From: Methylobacterium sp. E-045
GTDB taxonomy: Bacteria > Pseudomonadota > Alphaproteobacteria > Rhizobiales > Beijerinckiaceae
Length of the DNA: 64,000 bases
Assembly: GCF_022829685.1 (NCBI RefSeq)
Contig: NZ_JAKSYE010000122.1
Span: forward strand, 62,001 to 126,000
Direction of reading: 5' to 3'
Positions 30,885-39,542 of this stretch are shown piece by piece. Made by a program: the position numbers and the translations under genes. Within the stretch, counting starts at the first letter, position 1. The number at the start of each line of letters is the position of its first letter. Below the pieces are notes generated by a model that did not search any database, had not been told where the DNA came from, and saw only the letters and a list, made by a program, of their open reading frames with translations.

Positions 30885-31283
30885 TCAGTAACCGTAGTAA
30901 CCACCATAGCCGTAGCCATAGGCCGGCGCGGGGGCGTAGCCGCCGTAATAGCCGACCGGGCGGCCATAGCCGTAACCGTTGTAGCCGTAGCCGCCATTGT
31001 AGGCTCCGGCCGCGATGGCTCCGGCCGCCAGGCCAGCGATGCCCAGACCGATGGCGGCACCCGGACCGATGCCGCGACGGCCATATCCGTAACCGCCACG
31101 ATAACCGCCGTAACCGCCGCTGTAACGGCCGTAGCCGCCGCGATGACCGTAGCCGCCATGGCCGCCGAAGCCACCATGGCCGTAGCCGCCGCCGTGGCCC
31201 CAGCCGCGGGCTTCCGCAGGTGCCGCAGCGAGGAGGGCGCCGAGGCTGACGGCCGCGGCCGAGAGGAGTGCGAGCTTGCGCAT
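30885..31283 (-). CDS. Secreted Gly/Tyr-rich repeat protein
   Basis: The 132-residue product has a signal peptide (MRKLALLSAAAVSLGALLAA, cleavage after AEA). The mature part is almost all Gly, Tyr and His in GYGHGG-type repeats, interrupted by RRGIGPGAAIGLGIAGLAAG. AGGAT precedes the ATG at 31283. Low-complexity Gly/Tyr proteins of this kind are common in Methylobacterium-type envelopes, with no known function. A paralogue lies at 46944-47267. Confidence 0.85.
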   Translation of the reverse strand: MRKLALLSAAAVSLGALLAAAPAEARGWGHGGGYGHGGFGGHGGYGHRGGYGRYSGGYGGYRGGYGYGRRGIGPGAAIGLGIAGLAAGAIAAGAYNGGYGYNGYGYGRPVGYYGGYAPAPAYGYGYGGYYGY

Positions 31284-31439
31284 TCGAAATATCCTGTTGT
31301 GAGGTATGCCCATCAACGGATCGGGCGCCCGGCCGTTCCCATCGGCCCCCGGGCGCTGGCGACGCAGGCTGGAAAGCAACCTCCGCGACCACGAGGATCG
31401 GCCCCGTCCCGTTCGCCCGAAATTCCAAGGAGAACCGTC

Positions 31440-31727
31440 ATGAAAGTCGTCGCGGATCTGTGCATCGTGCCCATGGGCGTCGGCCCTTCGGTCTCGTCCT
31501 ACGTGAAGGAGATCAAGGCCATCATCGAGGCCAGCCACCTCAACGCCGAGATGCATGCCAACGGCACCAATATCGAGGGCGAGCTCGCCGACATCTGCCG
31601 GCTCATCGAACTCTGCGAGGAGAAGCTGAGCCAGCTCGGCGTTCAGCGGGTCTTCTTCACCATGGCGTTCTCCTCTCGGCGGGACAAGGAACAGTCCATG
31701 GCCGACAAGCTGACAGCCGTTTCCTGA
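31440..31727 (+). CDS. MTH1187-family thiamine-binding-like protein
   Basis: The 95-residue protein (AAGGAG upstream) has the family's ferredoxin-like layout: ADLCIVPMGVGPSVSSYVKE, IKAIIEASHLNAEMHANGTN, IEGELADICRLIELCEEKLS, QRVFFTMAFSSRRDKEQSM. Proteins of this family (MTH1187/YkoF-like) bind thiamine or similar ligands. Full length is normal. It is divergent from the Gly/Tyr-rich gene. Confidence 0.9.
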   Translation: MKVVADLCIVPMGVGPSVSSYVKEIKAIIEASHLNAEMHANGTNIEGELADICRLIELCEEKLSQLGVQRVFFTMAFSSRRDKEQSMADKLTAVS

Positions 31728-31794
31728 TCCGCCGGCACCATGCGCGTGCCCATGCGTTAACGCTGTCCGATCCCCGCATGAGGACCGAGCCCGC

Positions 31795-32724
31795 ATGCAT
31801 CCGTCCCGACGCGCGTTCCTCGCCGGCACCGGTCTGTCTCCCTTGATGATGCCCCTGCTGGAGCGCGCCGCGTCCCCGGCCCGTGCGGAGGAGGGCGGGT
31901 TGATCCGCCGGACCATCCCATCCTCCGGCGAGACGCTCCCCGCCATGGGAATCGGAACTTCGCGCCGCTACGAGGTCGAGCCGGTTCCCGAGGCGCTCGC
32001 CCCCTTGCGCGAGGCGGTGATGCGGTTCGTCGCGCTCGGCGGCTCGGTCATCGATACGGCGCCGAGCTACGGCACGGCCGAGGATGTCCTCGGCCAGATC
32101 CTGTCCCGGGACGGTCTGCGTGAGAAGGTGTTCCTGTGCAGCAAGGTCGGGACACCCGGCCGCGAGGCCGGGGCAGCGGAGATCGCGCGCTCCTTCCGCC
32201 GCATGGCGACCGACCGGATCGATCTCGTGGCGGTCCACAACCTCAGTGACACGGCGACAAACCTCGCCACGCTGCGGGACCTCAAGGCCGAGAAGAAAAT
32301 CCGCTACATCGGCGTCACGGTCTGGCGCGACAGCCAGTTCGCGGATCTCGAGGCGGTGATGCGGCGCGAGGCAATGGACTTCATCCAGGTCAATTACGCC
32401 CTCGACGATCGCCGCGCCGCCGAGCGCATCCTGCCCCTGGCGCGAGAGCGCGGCATGGCGGTGATGGTGAACGTGCCCTTCGGGCGCGACCGCCTGTTCA
32501 AGGCCGTGCAGGGGCGCGACCTGCCGGCCTGGACGACGGAGTTCGACTGCGCGACCTGGCCGCAATTCTTCCTGAAATACGTCCTCGCCCACGAGGCCGT
32601 CACCTGCCCGATCCCCGGCATGGCCAAGGCGGCCTATGTCGAGGACAATCTCGGCGCGGCCCGAGGCCGGCTGCCCGATGCCGCCCAGCGAACCCGAATG
32701 GAGGCCTATGTCGACGCGCTCTGA
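31795..32724 (+). CDS. Tat-exported aldo/keto reductase
   Basis: The 309-residue protein starts with a twin-arginine signal (MHPSRRAFLAGTG). The AKR barrel follows: GGSVIDTAPSYGTAEDVLGQ with the catalytic Asp and Tyr, CSKVG, RIDLVAVHN, IGVTVWR. It should reduce an aldehyde or ketone with NADPH, although a Tat signal would place it in the periplasm. It overlaps the next gene, another Tat-type oxidoreductase, by 17 bases. The substrate is unknown. Confidence 0.85.
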   Translation: MHPSRRAFLAGTGLSPLMMPLLERAASPARAEEGGLIRRTIPSSGETLPAMGIGTSRRYEVEPVPEALAPLREAVMRFVALGGSVIDTAPSYGTAEDVLGQILSRDGLREKVFLCSKVGTPGREAGAAEIARSFRRMATDRIDLVAVHNLSDTATNLATLRDLKAEKKIRYIGVTVWRDSQFADLEAVMRREAMDFIQVNYALDDRRAAERILPLARERGMAVMVNVPFGRDRLFKAVQGRDLPAWTTEFDCATWPQFFLKYVLAHEAVTCPIPGMAKAAYVEDNLGAARGRLPDAAQRTRMEAYVDAL

Positions 32725-33457
32725 CTCCCTCAACCGCCGTGCCGCCCTCGTGCTCGGAGGGTGCCTCGTTGCCGCTTCGGGCCTGCTCGCATCACGGATT
32801 CCCGCCTCGGCCCAGCCGGCGGCGCAACCGGCACGCATCGGCATCGTCGGGGCCGGCAATATCGGCAGCACCATCGGCGGCCTCTGGGCCAAGGCCGGCC
32901 ACGAGGTGATGCTGTCCTCGCGCCATCCGGAGGAACTGAAGGGCCTCGTCGAGGGGCTCGGGCCCAAGGCGAAGGCGGGCAGCCCGGCCGAGGCCATCGC
33001 CTTCGGCGACGTCGTGCTCATCGCGGTGCCCTACAAGGCCTATCCCCAGCTGGCGCAGGACCATGCCGCCGCCCTCAAGGGCAAGGTGGTGATCGATGCC
33101 GGCAACGCGACGCAGGCCCGTGACGGAGAGGTCTATGGCGAAGTCCAGGCCAACGGCATTGCGGCGGTCTCGGCCAAGTACCTGAACGGGGCGAAGATCG
33201 TCCGGGCCTTCAACGCGGCCAACTACAAGGTCTTTGCCAAGAACGCCCATCGCGAGGGCGGACGCATGGCGATCCCCATCGCCGGCAATGATCCCGCGGC
33301 GCTCGCGATCGCGGCCCAACTCGTCAAGGATGCCGGCTTCGACCCGGTGGAGGTCGGGCCGCTGGCCAAGGCGGACAGCTTCGCCATGGGCTCCCCCGGC
33401 TTCGGCCTCGACCTGAATGCGGAGGAATCGCGGGCGCGCTTCGGAGTCGCCCGTTGA
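32708..33457 (+). CDS. Tat-exported NADP-binding F420-reductase-like oxidoreductase
   Basis: The 249-residue product has a twin-arginine signal (LNRRAALVLGGCLVAA) and then a Rossmann fold opening ARIGIVGAGNIGSTIGGLWA. AGHEVMLSSRHPEEL follows, the usual pattern of NADPH:F420-reductase-like (NpdG) proteins. VVLIAVPYKAYP and VVIDAGNAT complete the fold. It probably binds NADP, and the family also includes ferric-type reductases. It overlaps the AKR upstream and the transporter downstream (TTGA), so the three are likely one operon. Confidence 0.82.
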   Translation: MSTRSDSLNRRAALVLGGCLVAASGLLASRIPASAQPAAQPARIGIVGAGNIGSTIGGLWAKAGHEVMLSSRHPEELKGLVEGLGPKAKAGSPAEAIAFGDVVLIAVPYKAYPQLAQDHAAALKGKVVIDAGNATQARDGEVYGEVQANGIAAVSAKYLNGAKIVRAFNAANYKVFAKNAHREGGRMAIPIAGNDPAALAIAAQLVKDAGFDPVEVGPLAKADSFAMGSPGFGLDLNAEESRARFGVAR

Positions 33458-34827
33458 GCGACGGGCCAGGGGCGGAGACAAGGGCGGTCGATCCGGTTCC
33501 GGCCGGCAGCGGCGGCCCCGTCCCGCCCTGGCTGCGGCGGCTCATCGATGTGCGGGCGGAGGAAGTGCCGGCCCTCGCATGGTCCTGGGCCTACATCTTC
33601 TCGATCCTGGCGGCCTACTACGTCCTTCGCCCGATCCGCGACCAGATGGGGGTCGCCGGCGGGATCGAGAACCTGCCCTGGCTGTTCACCGGCACCCTCG
33701 TGGGCATGCTGGCCCTGAACGTCCCCTTCGCCTGGCTGGTGAAGACCCTGCCGCGCGCCCGGTTCGTGCCGCTGACCTACCGGTTCTTCGCCGCCAACAT
33801 CGTGCTGTTCGCCGGCGCCCTCTATCTCGCCGGGCCGGAGGGCGACGTCTGGATCGGCCGGGCCTTCTTCGTCTGGCTCTCGATCTTCAACCTGTTCGTG
33901 GTCTCGGTGTTCTGGGCCACCATCGTCGACGTGTTCTCCACCGAGCAGGGCAAGCGCCTGTTCGGCTTCATCGCGGCCGGCGCGACCCTCGGGGCGATCG
34001 CCGGATCGGCGACGACGGCGATCCTCGCCCGCGACGTGCCGACCTGGGCGCTCCTCCTCGGGGCCGCCCTGCTCCTCGAGGGCGCGGTGTTCAGCATGCG
34101 CGGCCTCGCGCGCCTGTCCGACCGCCTGAACCGGGCTCCCGTCACGGGCGACGCCGCCCCGTCGGAGGCCATCGGCGGCAGCGCGTTCGCGGGCATCACC
34201 CGCACGCTCCAGTCGCCCTATCTGCTCAATATCGGGCTGTTCCTGCTGCTGTTCTCGGTGACCTCGACCTTCCTGTATTTCGAGCAGGCCGGCATCGCCA
34301 AGCGCAGCTTCCCCGATCGCGGGGCGCAGACGGCCTTCTTCGCCAGCGTCGATCTGCTGGTGAACCTGCTCACCCTCGGGGTGCAGTTCTTCCTCACGGG
34401 CCGGATCGTGCGCCGCATCGGGGTCGGCCCCGCCCTGGCGCTCCTGCCGGCGGCGAGCATCCTCGGCTTCGCGGCACTGGCCGTCTCGCCCACGATCACG
34501 GCGATCGTCGCGTTCCAGGTGTTTCGACGCGCCGGCAACTTCGCCATCGCCCGGCCGATCCGCGAGGTGCTGTTCACGGTGGTGCCGCGCGAGGACCGCT
34601 ACAAGGCGAAGAACTTCATCGACACCGTGGTCTACCGCACCGGCGACCAGATCGGCGCCTGGTCTTTCCAGGGGATCGCGGCCCTCGGCCTCGGTTCGAC
34701 GGCCGTGGCGGTCGCGGCGGTACCGCTCTCGGCGGCCTGGCTCCTGAACAGCCTCTGGCTCGGCCGCCGGCAGGAGGCGAGGCGGGTCGCGATGGAGACG
34801 GAGAGGGGCCCCGGCCCCGTGCCGTGA
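33454..34827 (+). CDS. ADP/ATP carrier-like MFS-type transporter
   Basis: The 457-residue protein (TTG start in a 4-bp overlap) has about 12 membrane spans. The early motif IFSILAAYYVLRPIRDQMGV is typical of bacterial proteins related to the ATP:ADP antiporter/MFS group; IVDVFSTEQGKRLFGFIAAG and FAIARPIREVLFTVVPREDR also fit. In free-living bacteria the role is not nucleotide theft and is mostly unknown. The substrate here is not evident. Confidence 0.82.
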   Translation: MSDGPGAETRAVDPVPAGSGGPVPPWLRRLIDVRAEEVPALAWSWAYIFSILAAYYVLRPIRDQMGVAGGIENLPWLFTGTLVGMLALNVPFAWLVKTLPRARFVPLTYRFFAANIVLFAGALYLAGPEGDVWIGRAFFVWLSIFNLFVVSVFWATIVDVFSTEQGKRLFGFIAAGATLGAIAGSATTAILARDVPTWALLLGAALLLEGAVFSMRGLARLSDRLNRAPVTGDAAPSEAIGGSAFAGITRTLQSPYLLNIGLFLLLFSVTSTFLYFEQAGIAKRSFPDRGAQTAFFASVDLLVNLLTLGVQFFLTGRIVRRIGVGPALALLPAASILGFAALAVSPTITAIVAFQVFRRAGNFAIARPIREVLFTVVPREDRYKAKNFIDTVVYRTGDQIGAWSFQGIAALGLGSTAVAVAAVPLSAAWLLNSLWLGRRQEARRVAMETERGPGPVP

Positions 34828-34902
34828 GGCGGATGGCCCGACCGGTGTCGGGCCATCGAGACGGTTGCGCTACGTCGTGGCGCCGACATGGGAGGAGCCC
34901 GC

Positions 34903-35370
34903 ATGCCCGCCGACAAGCCCGCCATCCTGTTCGTGTGCCTGGGCAACATCTGCCGTTCGCCCCTGGCGGAGGCCGCGTTCCGCCTCGAAGCCGAACGGGC
35001 GGACCTCGAGGCGGCGGTCGATTCGGCCGGAACCGGCGCCTGGCACGCGGGCGAACCGCCCGACCGGCGCGCCCAGGCCGTCGCCCGGCGCAACGGCATC
35101 GACATCTCCGGCTACCGCGCCCGTCAGGTCGACGCCGCCGACTTCCATCGCTTCAGCCATATCGGCGCCCTCGACGGCGACAATCTCACCGTGCTGCGGA
35201 GGCTTCGTCCACGGGACGGGGCCGCGTTGTCGCTTCTCCTCGATCCTGTGCCGGGGCGGAGGGGTGAGGCGGTCGCCGACCCCTATTACGGCGCGGATGC
35301 GGGGTTCGACGCCACCTGGGCGGACGTGACCCTGGGCGCCCGCCACCTCGTGCGCGCGCTCAAGGCATGA
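34903..35370 (+). CDS. Low-molecular-weight protein-tyrosine phosphatase
   Basis: The 155-residue protein from the ATG at 34903 (GGGAGGAG upstream) carries the P-loop CLGNICRS at residues 12-19 and the general-acid motif DPYYG with Asp126 near the end. It should remove phosphate from tyrosine (or arginine) residues. Length and motifs are normal. It overlaps the kinase-like gene downstream by ATGA. Confidence 0.93.
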   Translation: MPADKPAILFVCLGNICRSPLAEAAFRLEAERADLEAAVDSAGTGAWHAGEPPDRRAQAVARRNGIDISGYRARQVDAADFHRFSHIGALDGDNLTVLRRLRPRDGAALSLLLDPVPGRRGEAVADPYYGADAGFDATWADVTLGARHLVRALKA

Positions 35371-36167
35371 CGCCTCTGGCCGAGCGTGGAGCGGCGTTGC
35401 TCGGGCGCCGGCTCGCGCGGGCCGAGCCCATGAGCGGCGGCAACCTGTCCGGCCTCGTGCGGATCGTGCTCGACGACGACAGCGCGGCGATCGTCAAGGA
35501 CGGCCCCGATCCGCTGGCGGAAGCCGGGATGCTCCGCGCGATCCGCGCCGCCGGAATCCCCGCGCCGGAGGTGCTCGCAGCCGATGCGCGGACCCTGGTG
35601 ATCGAGCCCCTGCCGGCGGGCGGCGGCCATGCGGATGCCGATCTCGGCCGCGTGGTGGCGCGCCTCCATGCCGTGACCGGCGACGCTTACGGCTGGCATG
35701 ACGATTATGCCTTCGGGGCGGTGCGGATCGACAATCAGCGCGGCGAGGATTGGCCCGGCTTCTGGGCTGAGCGCCGCCTCCTCTGCCATGCTCCCCATCT
35801 CGACGCCACGCTCCGGCGCAGGATCGAGGCCCTGGCGGCCACGCTCCCCGCTCGCCTGCCGGCCCGCCCCCGCCCGGCCTTGCTGCATGGCGACCTGTGG
35901 AGCGGCAACGTCCTGACCGATGGCGGTCGCGTCTCCGGGCTCATCGACCCCGCCTGCTACCACGGCCATGCCGAGGTGGACCTCGCCATGCTGTCCCTGT
36001 TCGGCTCGCCCGGCACGGCCTTCCGCGCGGCCTATGGCGCGGCCGAACCGGGCGCGCCCGAGCGCAGGGCGATCTACCAGCTGTGGCCGGCGCTGGTTCA
36101 TCTGCGCCTGTTCGGATCGGGATACCGCTCCATGGTCGAGGCACGGCTCGACGCCACAGGCTGCTGA
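35367..36167 (+). CDS. Fructosamine kinase family protein
   Basis: The 266-residue protein has the APH-like kinase fold. It opens with MSGGNLSGLVRIVLDDDSAA and IVKDG (ATP-binding Lys), then LLHGDLWSGNVL (catalytic loop with Asp near residue 175), then the DPACYHGHAEVDLAM metal-binding stretch. Members phosphorylate ketosamines in glycated proteins, leading to their repair. It is translated from an ATGA overlap with the phosphatase gene. Substrate unknown here. Confidence 0.9.
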   Translation: MTPLAERGAALLGRRLARAEPMSGGNLSGLVRIVLDDDSAAIVKDGPDPLAEAGMLRAIRAAGIPAPEVLAADARTLVIEPLPAGGGHADADLGRVVARLHAVTGDAYGWHDDYAFGAVRIDNQRGEDWPGFWAERRLLCHAPHLDATLRRRIEALAATLPARLPARPRPALLHGDLWSGNVLTDGGRVSGLIDPACYHGHAEVDLAMLSLFGSPGTAFRAAYGAAEPGAPERRAIYQLWPALVHLRLFGSGYRSMVEARLDATGC

Positions 36168-36358
36168 AACCTCCGCCCGCTCCATCGGACCGGAGACGCG
36201 GTGGTCTTCGGGCGACACAGACCCCTCCTCGAACCTTGCGTTTTCAGGGCCGATCCCCGACAACCCGGCAAGCTTCGGCGCTGGCGTCCGGCTCCTTCCG
36301 AATCTCCGGATGAGCGGAGGGGCGCCTACGGTCGATGCGGCGAGGGAAGACGAAACCC

Positions 36359-37021
36359 ATGCTCGATTACGCGCAGGCGCGACGCCTCATGGTGGATTGT
36401 CAGTTGCGGACCTTCGACGTCAACGACATCCCGGTCCTCGACGCGTTCGAAGCCGTGCCGCGCGAGCGCTTCGTCCCGCAGGGTCGCGAGGACTTCGCCT
36501 ATATCGATCAGTCCCTGCGCATCACCGGACAGGACTCGACGACGGATCGCGCCGTTCCGGCACCGATGATCCTCGCCCGCATGATCCAGGCCCTGCAGCT
36601 CGCGCCGGGTCAGGTCGCCCTCGACGTCGCCACCGGCTACGGCTACGCCGCCGCCATCATGCGGCAGCTCGGCGTGCGGGTGGTCGCCCTCGAATCCGAC
36701 GACGGCCTCGCCGCCGAGGCGGAGAGTCGGCTGTCGGCAACGGACGGGATCGAGATCGTTCGCGGCCCCCTGCAGACGGGCGCGGCGAAGGCGGGGCCGT
36801 TCGACGCCATCCTCGTCAACGGTCGTGTGGAGACGCGGCCCCAATCCCTCCTCGACCAGCTGAAGGATGGCGGGCGTCTCGCCTGCGTGATGGGTCGCGA
36901 CAAGGCCGCGAAGGCCACCCTCTTCATCCGGACCGGAGACGCGTTCGGTGCGCGTCCGCTCTTCGACGCGTCGCTGCCCGCCCTGTCGGCCTTCAGCCCG
37001 GAATCCAGCTTCTCCTTCTGA
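36359..37021 (+). CDS. Protein-L-isoaspartate O-methyltransferase-like protein
   Basis: The 220-residue protein from the ATG at 36359 opens MLDYAQARRLMVDCQLRTFD and has PRERFVPQ and the SAM-binding motif VALDVATGYGYAAAIM. It lies before tolC, the usual order in Hyphomicrobiales. Family enzymes repair isoaspartate, but this lineage's tolC-linked version has a changed active-site region (ITGQDSTTDRAVPAP in place of the usual ISQP) and may have another role. The ATG at 36335 is an alternative start. Confidence 0.85.
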   Translation: MLDYAQARRLMVDCQLRTFDVNDIPVLDAFEAVPRERFVPQGREDFAYIDQSLRITGQDSTTDRAVPAPMILARMIQALQLAPGQVALDVATGYGYAAAIMRQLGVRVVALESDDGLAAEAESRLSATDGIEIVRGPLQTGAAKAGPFDAILVNGRVETRPQSLLDQLKDGGRLACVMGRDKAAKATLFIRTGDAFGARPLFDASLPALSAFSPESSFSF

Positions 37022-37311
37022 GCCGGCTCACGAGAGAGGTCGCCGATTCCGCATCCGGAAACCGGCGACACTGCAAAGGCCTAAGGAAAGGTGAAGCGTC
37101 GGCTTGCCGATGCGGGCCTGCTCGGCGGCGAGGGCAGGTGTCGCTTTTATGCGGCACTGCGCCATCAATCTCGCCCCTCATCCGTCACGGCCGATGCCCT
37201 GACGCACAACCTCCGCTAAACTGACCCGTGAGGCGGGCAATCCGGATGGCGCCCCAGGCGCCGTGGCTGTGATGAATAGCCGACCGGTTCATCGAGAAAC
37301 CGCAAGGGCAG

Positions 37312-38706
37312 ATGGACGTGAGACAACGCAAACCTGCGAAGAGCCTCCGGCTGCGGCTCGGTGGCTTCGCCGCGCTGACCCTCCTCGCCGCCTCTCCGGC
37401 CGTCGCCGAGACGCTGGATAGCGCGCTGGCCCGGGCCTATGGCGCCAACCCGGCGCTGAACGCGACACGGGCGGGTCTGCGCGCCTCCGACGAGAACGTC
37501 GCGCAGGCCAAGTCCGGCTACCGTCCCACCGTGAGCCTCGACGCCGATATCGGACTCAGCCAGTTTCAAGGCCGCATTAGCGGCGCGACCCTCAATCAGG
37601 CGACCAAGCCCGGCGGCGCGGGTCTCACCATCAACCAGACCCTGTTCAACGGCTTCCAGACCGACAACCAGACCCGCCGCGCCGAATCGGACGTGCTCGG
37701 GACGCGCGAATCGCTGCGCTCCACCGAGATGAACACCCTGTTCAACGCGGCCCAGATCTACATGTCGGTCCTGAGCGACACGGCGACCCTGGAGCTTCGC
37801 CGCAACAACGTCGAGGTGCTGGAAGAGCAGCTGCGCCAGACCCGCGACCGCTTCAATGTCGGCGAGGTCACCCGGACCGACGTGGCCCAGGCCGAGGCCC
37901 GCCTCGCCGGTGCGCGCTCCGACGTCAGCGGCGCGGAGGCCAACCTGCGCGCCAGCATCGGTACCTATCGGCGCATCATCGGCGTCGAGCCGCGCCAGCT
38001 CGCACCGGGACGGCCCCTCGACCGGTTCGTGCCGCCGAACCTCGACAACGCCATCTCCATCGGCCTGAAGGAGCACCCGCAGATCCTGTCCTCGATGCAC
38101 GCGGTGGACGTGGCCGAGGCGCAGGTGAAGATCTTCGAGGGCCAGCTCTATCCCACCGCCGCCCTCCAGGGCAGCGTCCAGCAGCGCTACGATTCGCAGT
38201 TCCCGGGCGATAACGGCGTGACCGCCTCCATCGTCGGCCGGCTCTCGATCCCGCTCTACGAGGGCGGCCAGACCTATTCGCAGATCCGCCAGGCCAAGGA
38301 GCTAGTCGGTCAGGCCCGCATCAACGTCGAGGACATCCGCGACCAGGTCCGTTCCGCCATCGTCACGGCCTGGGGTCGCCTCGAAGCGGCGAAGGCGCAG
38401 GTCATCGCATCGCAGGCCCAGGTGCAGGCCAACGAAGTGGCGCTGAACGGCGTGCGCGAAGAGGCCCGCGTCGGCCAGCGCACCACCCTCGACGTGCTGA
38501 ATGCGCAGCAGGAATTGCTGAATTCCCGCGTGAACCTCATCCTAGCCCAGCGCGACCGCGTGGTAAATTCCTACGGCGTTGTCCAGACCGTGGGCCGCCT
38601 CACCGTGCGCTTCACGTCGATCCCGGTGGTGGCCTACAGCCCGAAGGAGCATTTCGACCAGGTCAAGGACCTCTGGTACGGCGTGCGCACGCCGGACGGG
38701 CGCTGA
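37312..38706 (+). CDS. tolC: TolC family outer membrane efflux protein
   Basis: The 464-residue protein has a signal peptide (GGFAALTLLAASPAVAE). It contains the two repeated TolC halves: LARAYGANPALNATRAGLRA, NVAQAKSGYRPTVSLDADIG, INQTLFNGFQTDNQTRRAES, GEVTRTDVAQAEARLAGARS. The second half has LSIPLYEGGQTYSQIRQAKE and VGQRTTLDVLNAQQELLNSR. It should form the outer-membrane channel for tripartite efflux and type I secretion. Length is normal. No inner-membrane partner gene is adjacent. Confidence 0.95.
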   Translation: MDVRQRKPAKSLRLRLGGFAALTLLAASPAVAETLDSALARAYGANPALNATRAGLRASDENVAQAKSGYRPTVSLDADIGLSQFQGRISGATLNQATKPGGAGLTINQTLFNGFQTDNQTRRAESDVLGTRESLRSTEMNTLFNAAQIYMSVLSDTATLELRRNNVEVLEEQLRQTRDRFNVGEVTRTDVAQAEARLAGARSDVSGAEANLRASIGTYRRIIGVEPRQLAPGRPLDRFVPPNLDNAISIGLKEHPQILSSMHAVDVAEAQVKIFEGQLYPTAALQGSVQQRYDSQFPGDNGVTASIVGRLSIPLYEGGQTYSQIRQAKELVGQARINVEDIRDQVRSAIVTAWGRLEAAKAQVIASQAQVQANEVALNGVREEARVGQRTTLDVLNAQQELLNSRVNLILAQRDRVVNSYGVVQTVGRLTVRFTSIPVVAYSPKEHFDQVKDLWYGVRTPDGR

Positions 38707-38845
38707 GGGAGGCGCTAAGGAACGCGTGAGGCATGGATGTTATCCTGTGCCTTGCGCACGGCCGGTGCTTGTTTCCGGTCCCTGTGGTGAAATACTCAGA
38801 GTGATCGCAAGACTTCTTTAACCATGTGACTTGAGCGTCGTCCGG

Positions 38846-39445
38846 ATGAGTGCAGCGAGCCCCAAGGCGCCGGACAAGGCTCCGGAACCCTCCATGGAGG
38901 AGATCCTGGCGTCCATCCGCCGGATCATCGCCGACGACCAGAACGCCAAGGCGGAGGTGGTCACGCCGGTGCGCGCCTCTCCGCCGCAGCCGGAAAACGA
39001 CGACGTGCTCGACCTCGCCGAGGTCGCACAGCCGCGCAAGCCCCAGCCCGCACCGATCGAGGAACCGGAGATCGACTTCGCCGAGAGCGGCCAGATCGAC
39101 TTCGACTCGATTTCCTTCGACGACGAGCCCGAACCGGAGCCTCTGCCGCCGCCACCGGTGGTGCGCCAACCCGAGCCGCCACGCGCCGCCCCCCGCCCGG
39201 AACCGGTGGAGGCCCCCCGCGAGAGCCCGCAGCAGCGCCTCGTTTCCGAGATCACCGATGCCAGCGTCGGCCATGCGTTCCAGCTTCTGGCGGGGGCGCG
39301 GGTGAGCCAGAATGCCCGGACCATCGAGGACATGGTGCAGGACATGCTCCGGCCGATGCTGCAATCCTGGCTCGACGACAACCTGCCGGGCATGGTCGAA
39401 CGCCTCGTCCGCGCCGAGATCGAGCGCGTGGCGCGGGGCCGCTGA
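38846..39445 (+). CDS. popZ: Polar organizing protein PopZ (DUF2497)
   Basis: The 199-residue protein opens with APEPSMEEILASIRRIIADD, the diagnostic N-terminal helix. An acidic, Pro-rich disordered middle follows. It ends with the C-terminal oligomerisation helices (RTIEDMVQDMLRPMLQSWLD, DNLPGMVERLVRAEIERVAR). PopZ gathers chromosome-partition and signalling proteins at the cell pole in alphaproteobacteria. It sits between tolC and valS, the conserved order. A TTG at 38831 is an alternative start. Confidence 0.95.
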   Translation: MSAASPKAPDKAPEPSMEEILASIRRIIADDQNAKAEVVTPVRASPPQPENDDVLDLAEVAQPRKPQPAPIEEPEIDFAESGQIDFDSISFDDEPEPEPLPPPPVVRQPEPPRAAPRPEPVEAPRESPQQRLVSEITDASVGHAFQLLAGARVSQNARTIEDMVQDMLRPMLQSWLDDNLPGMVERLVRAEIERVARGR

Positions 39446-39542
39446 CCGTCCTGCGATGTTGACGCGGGGGGCGTGACGGGGTGAAAGCGGGCCAACACGC
39501 GGGCTGACGCCCGCCCCGCACGAACTGGCCCGACGCAAGCCC

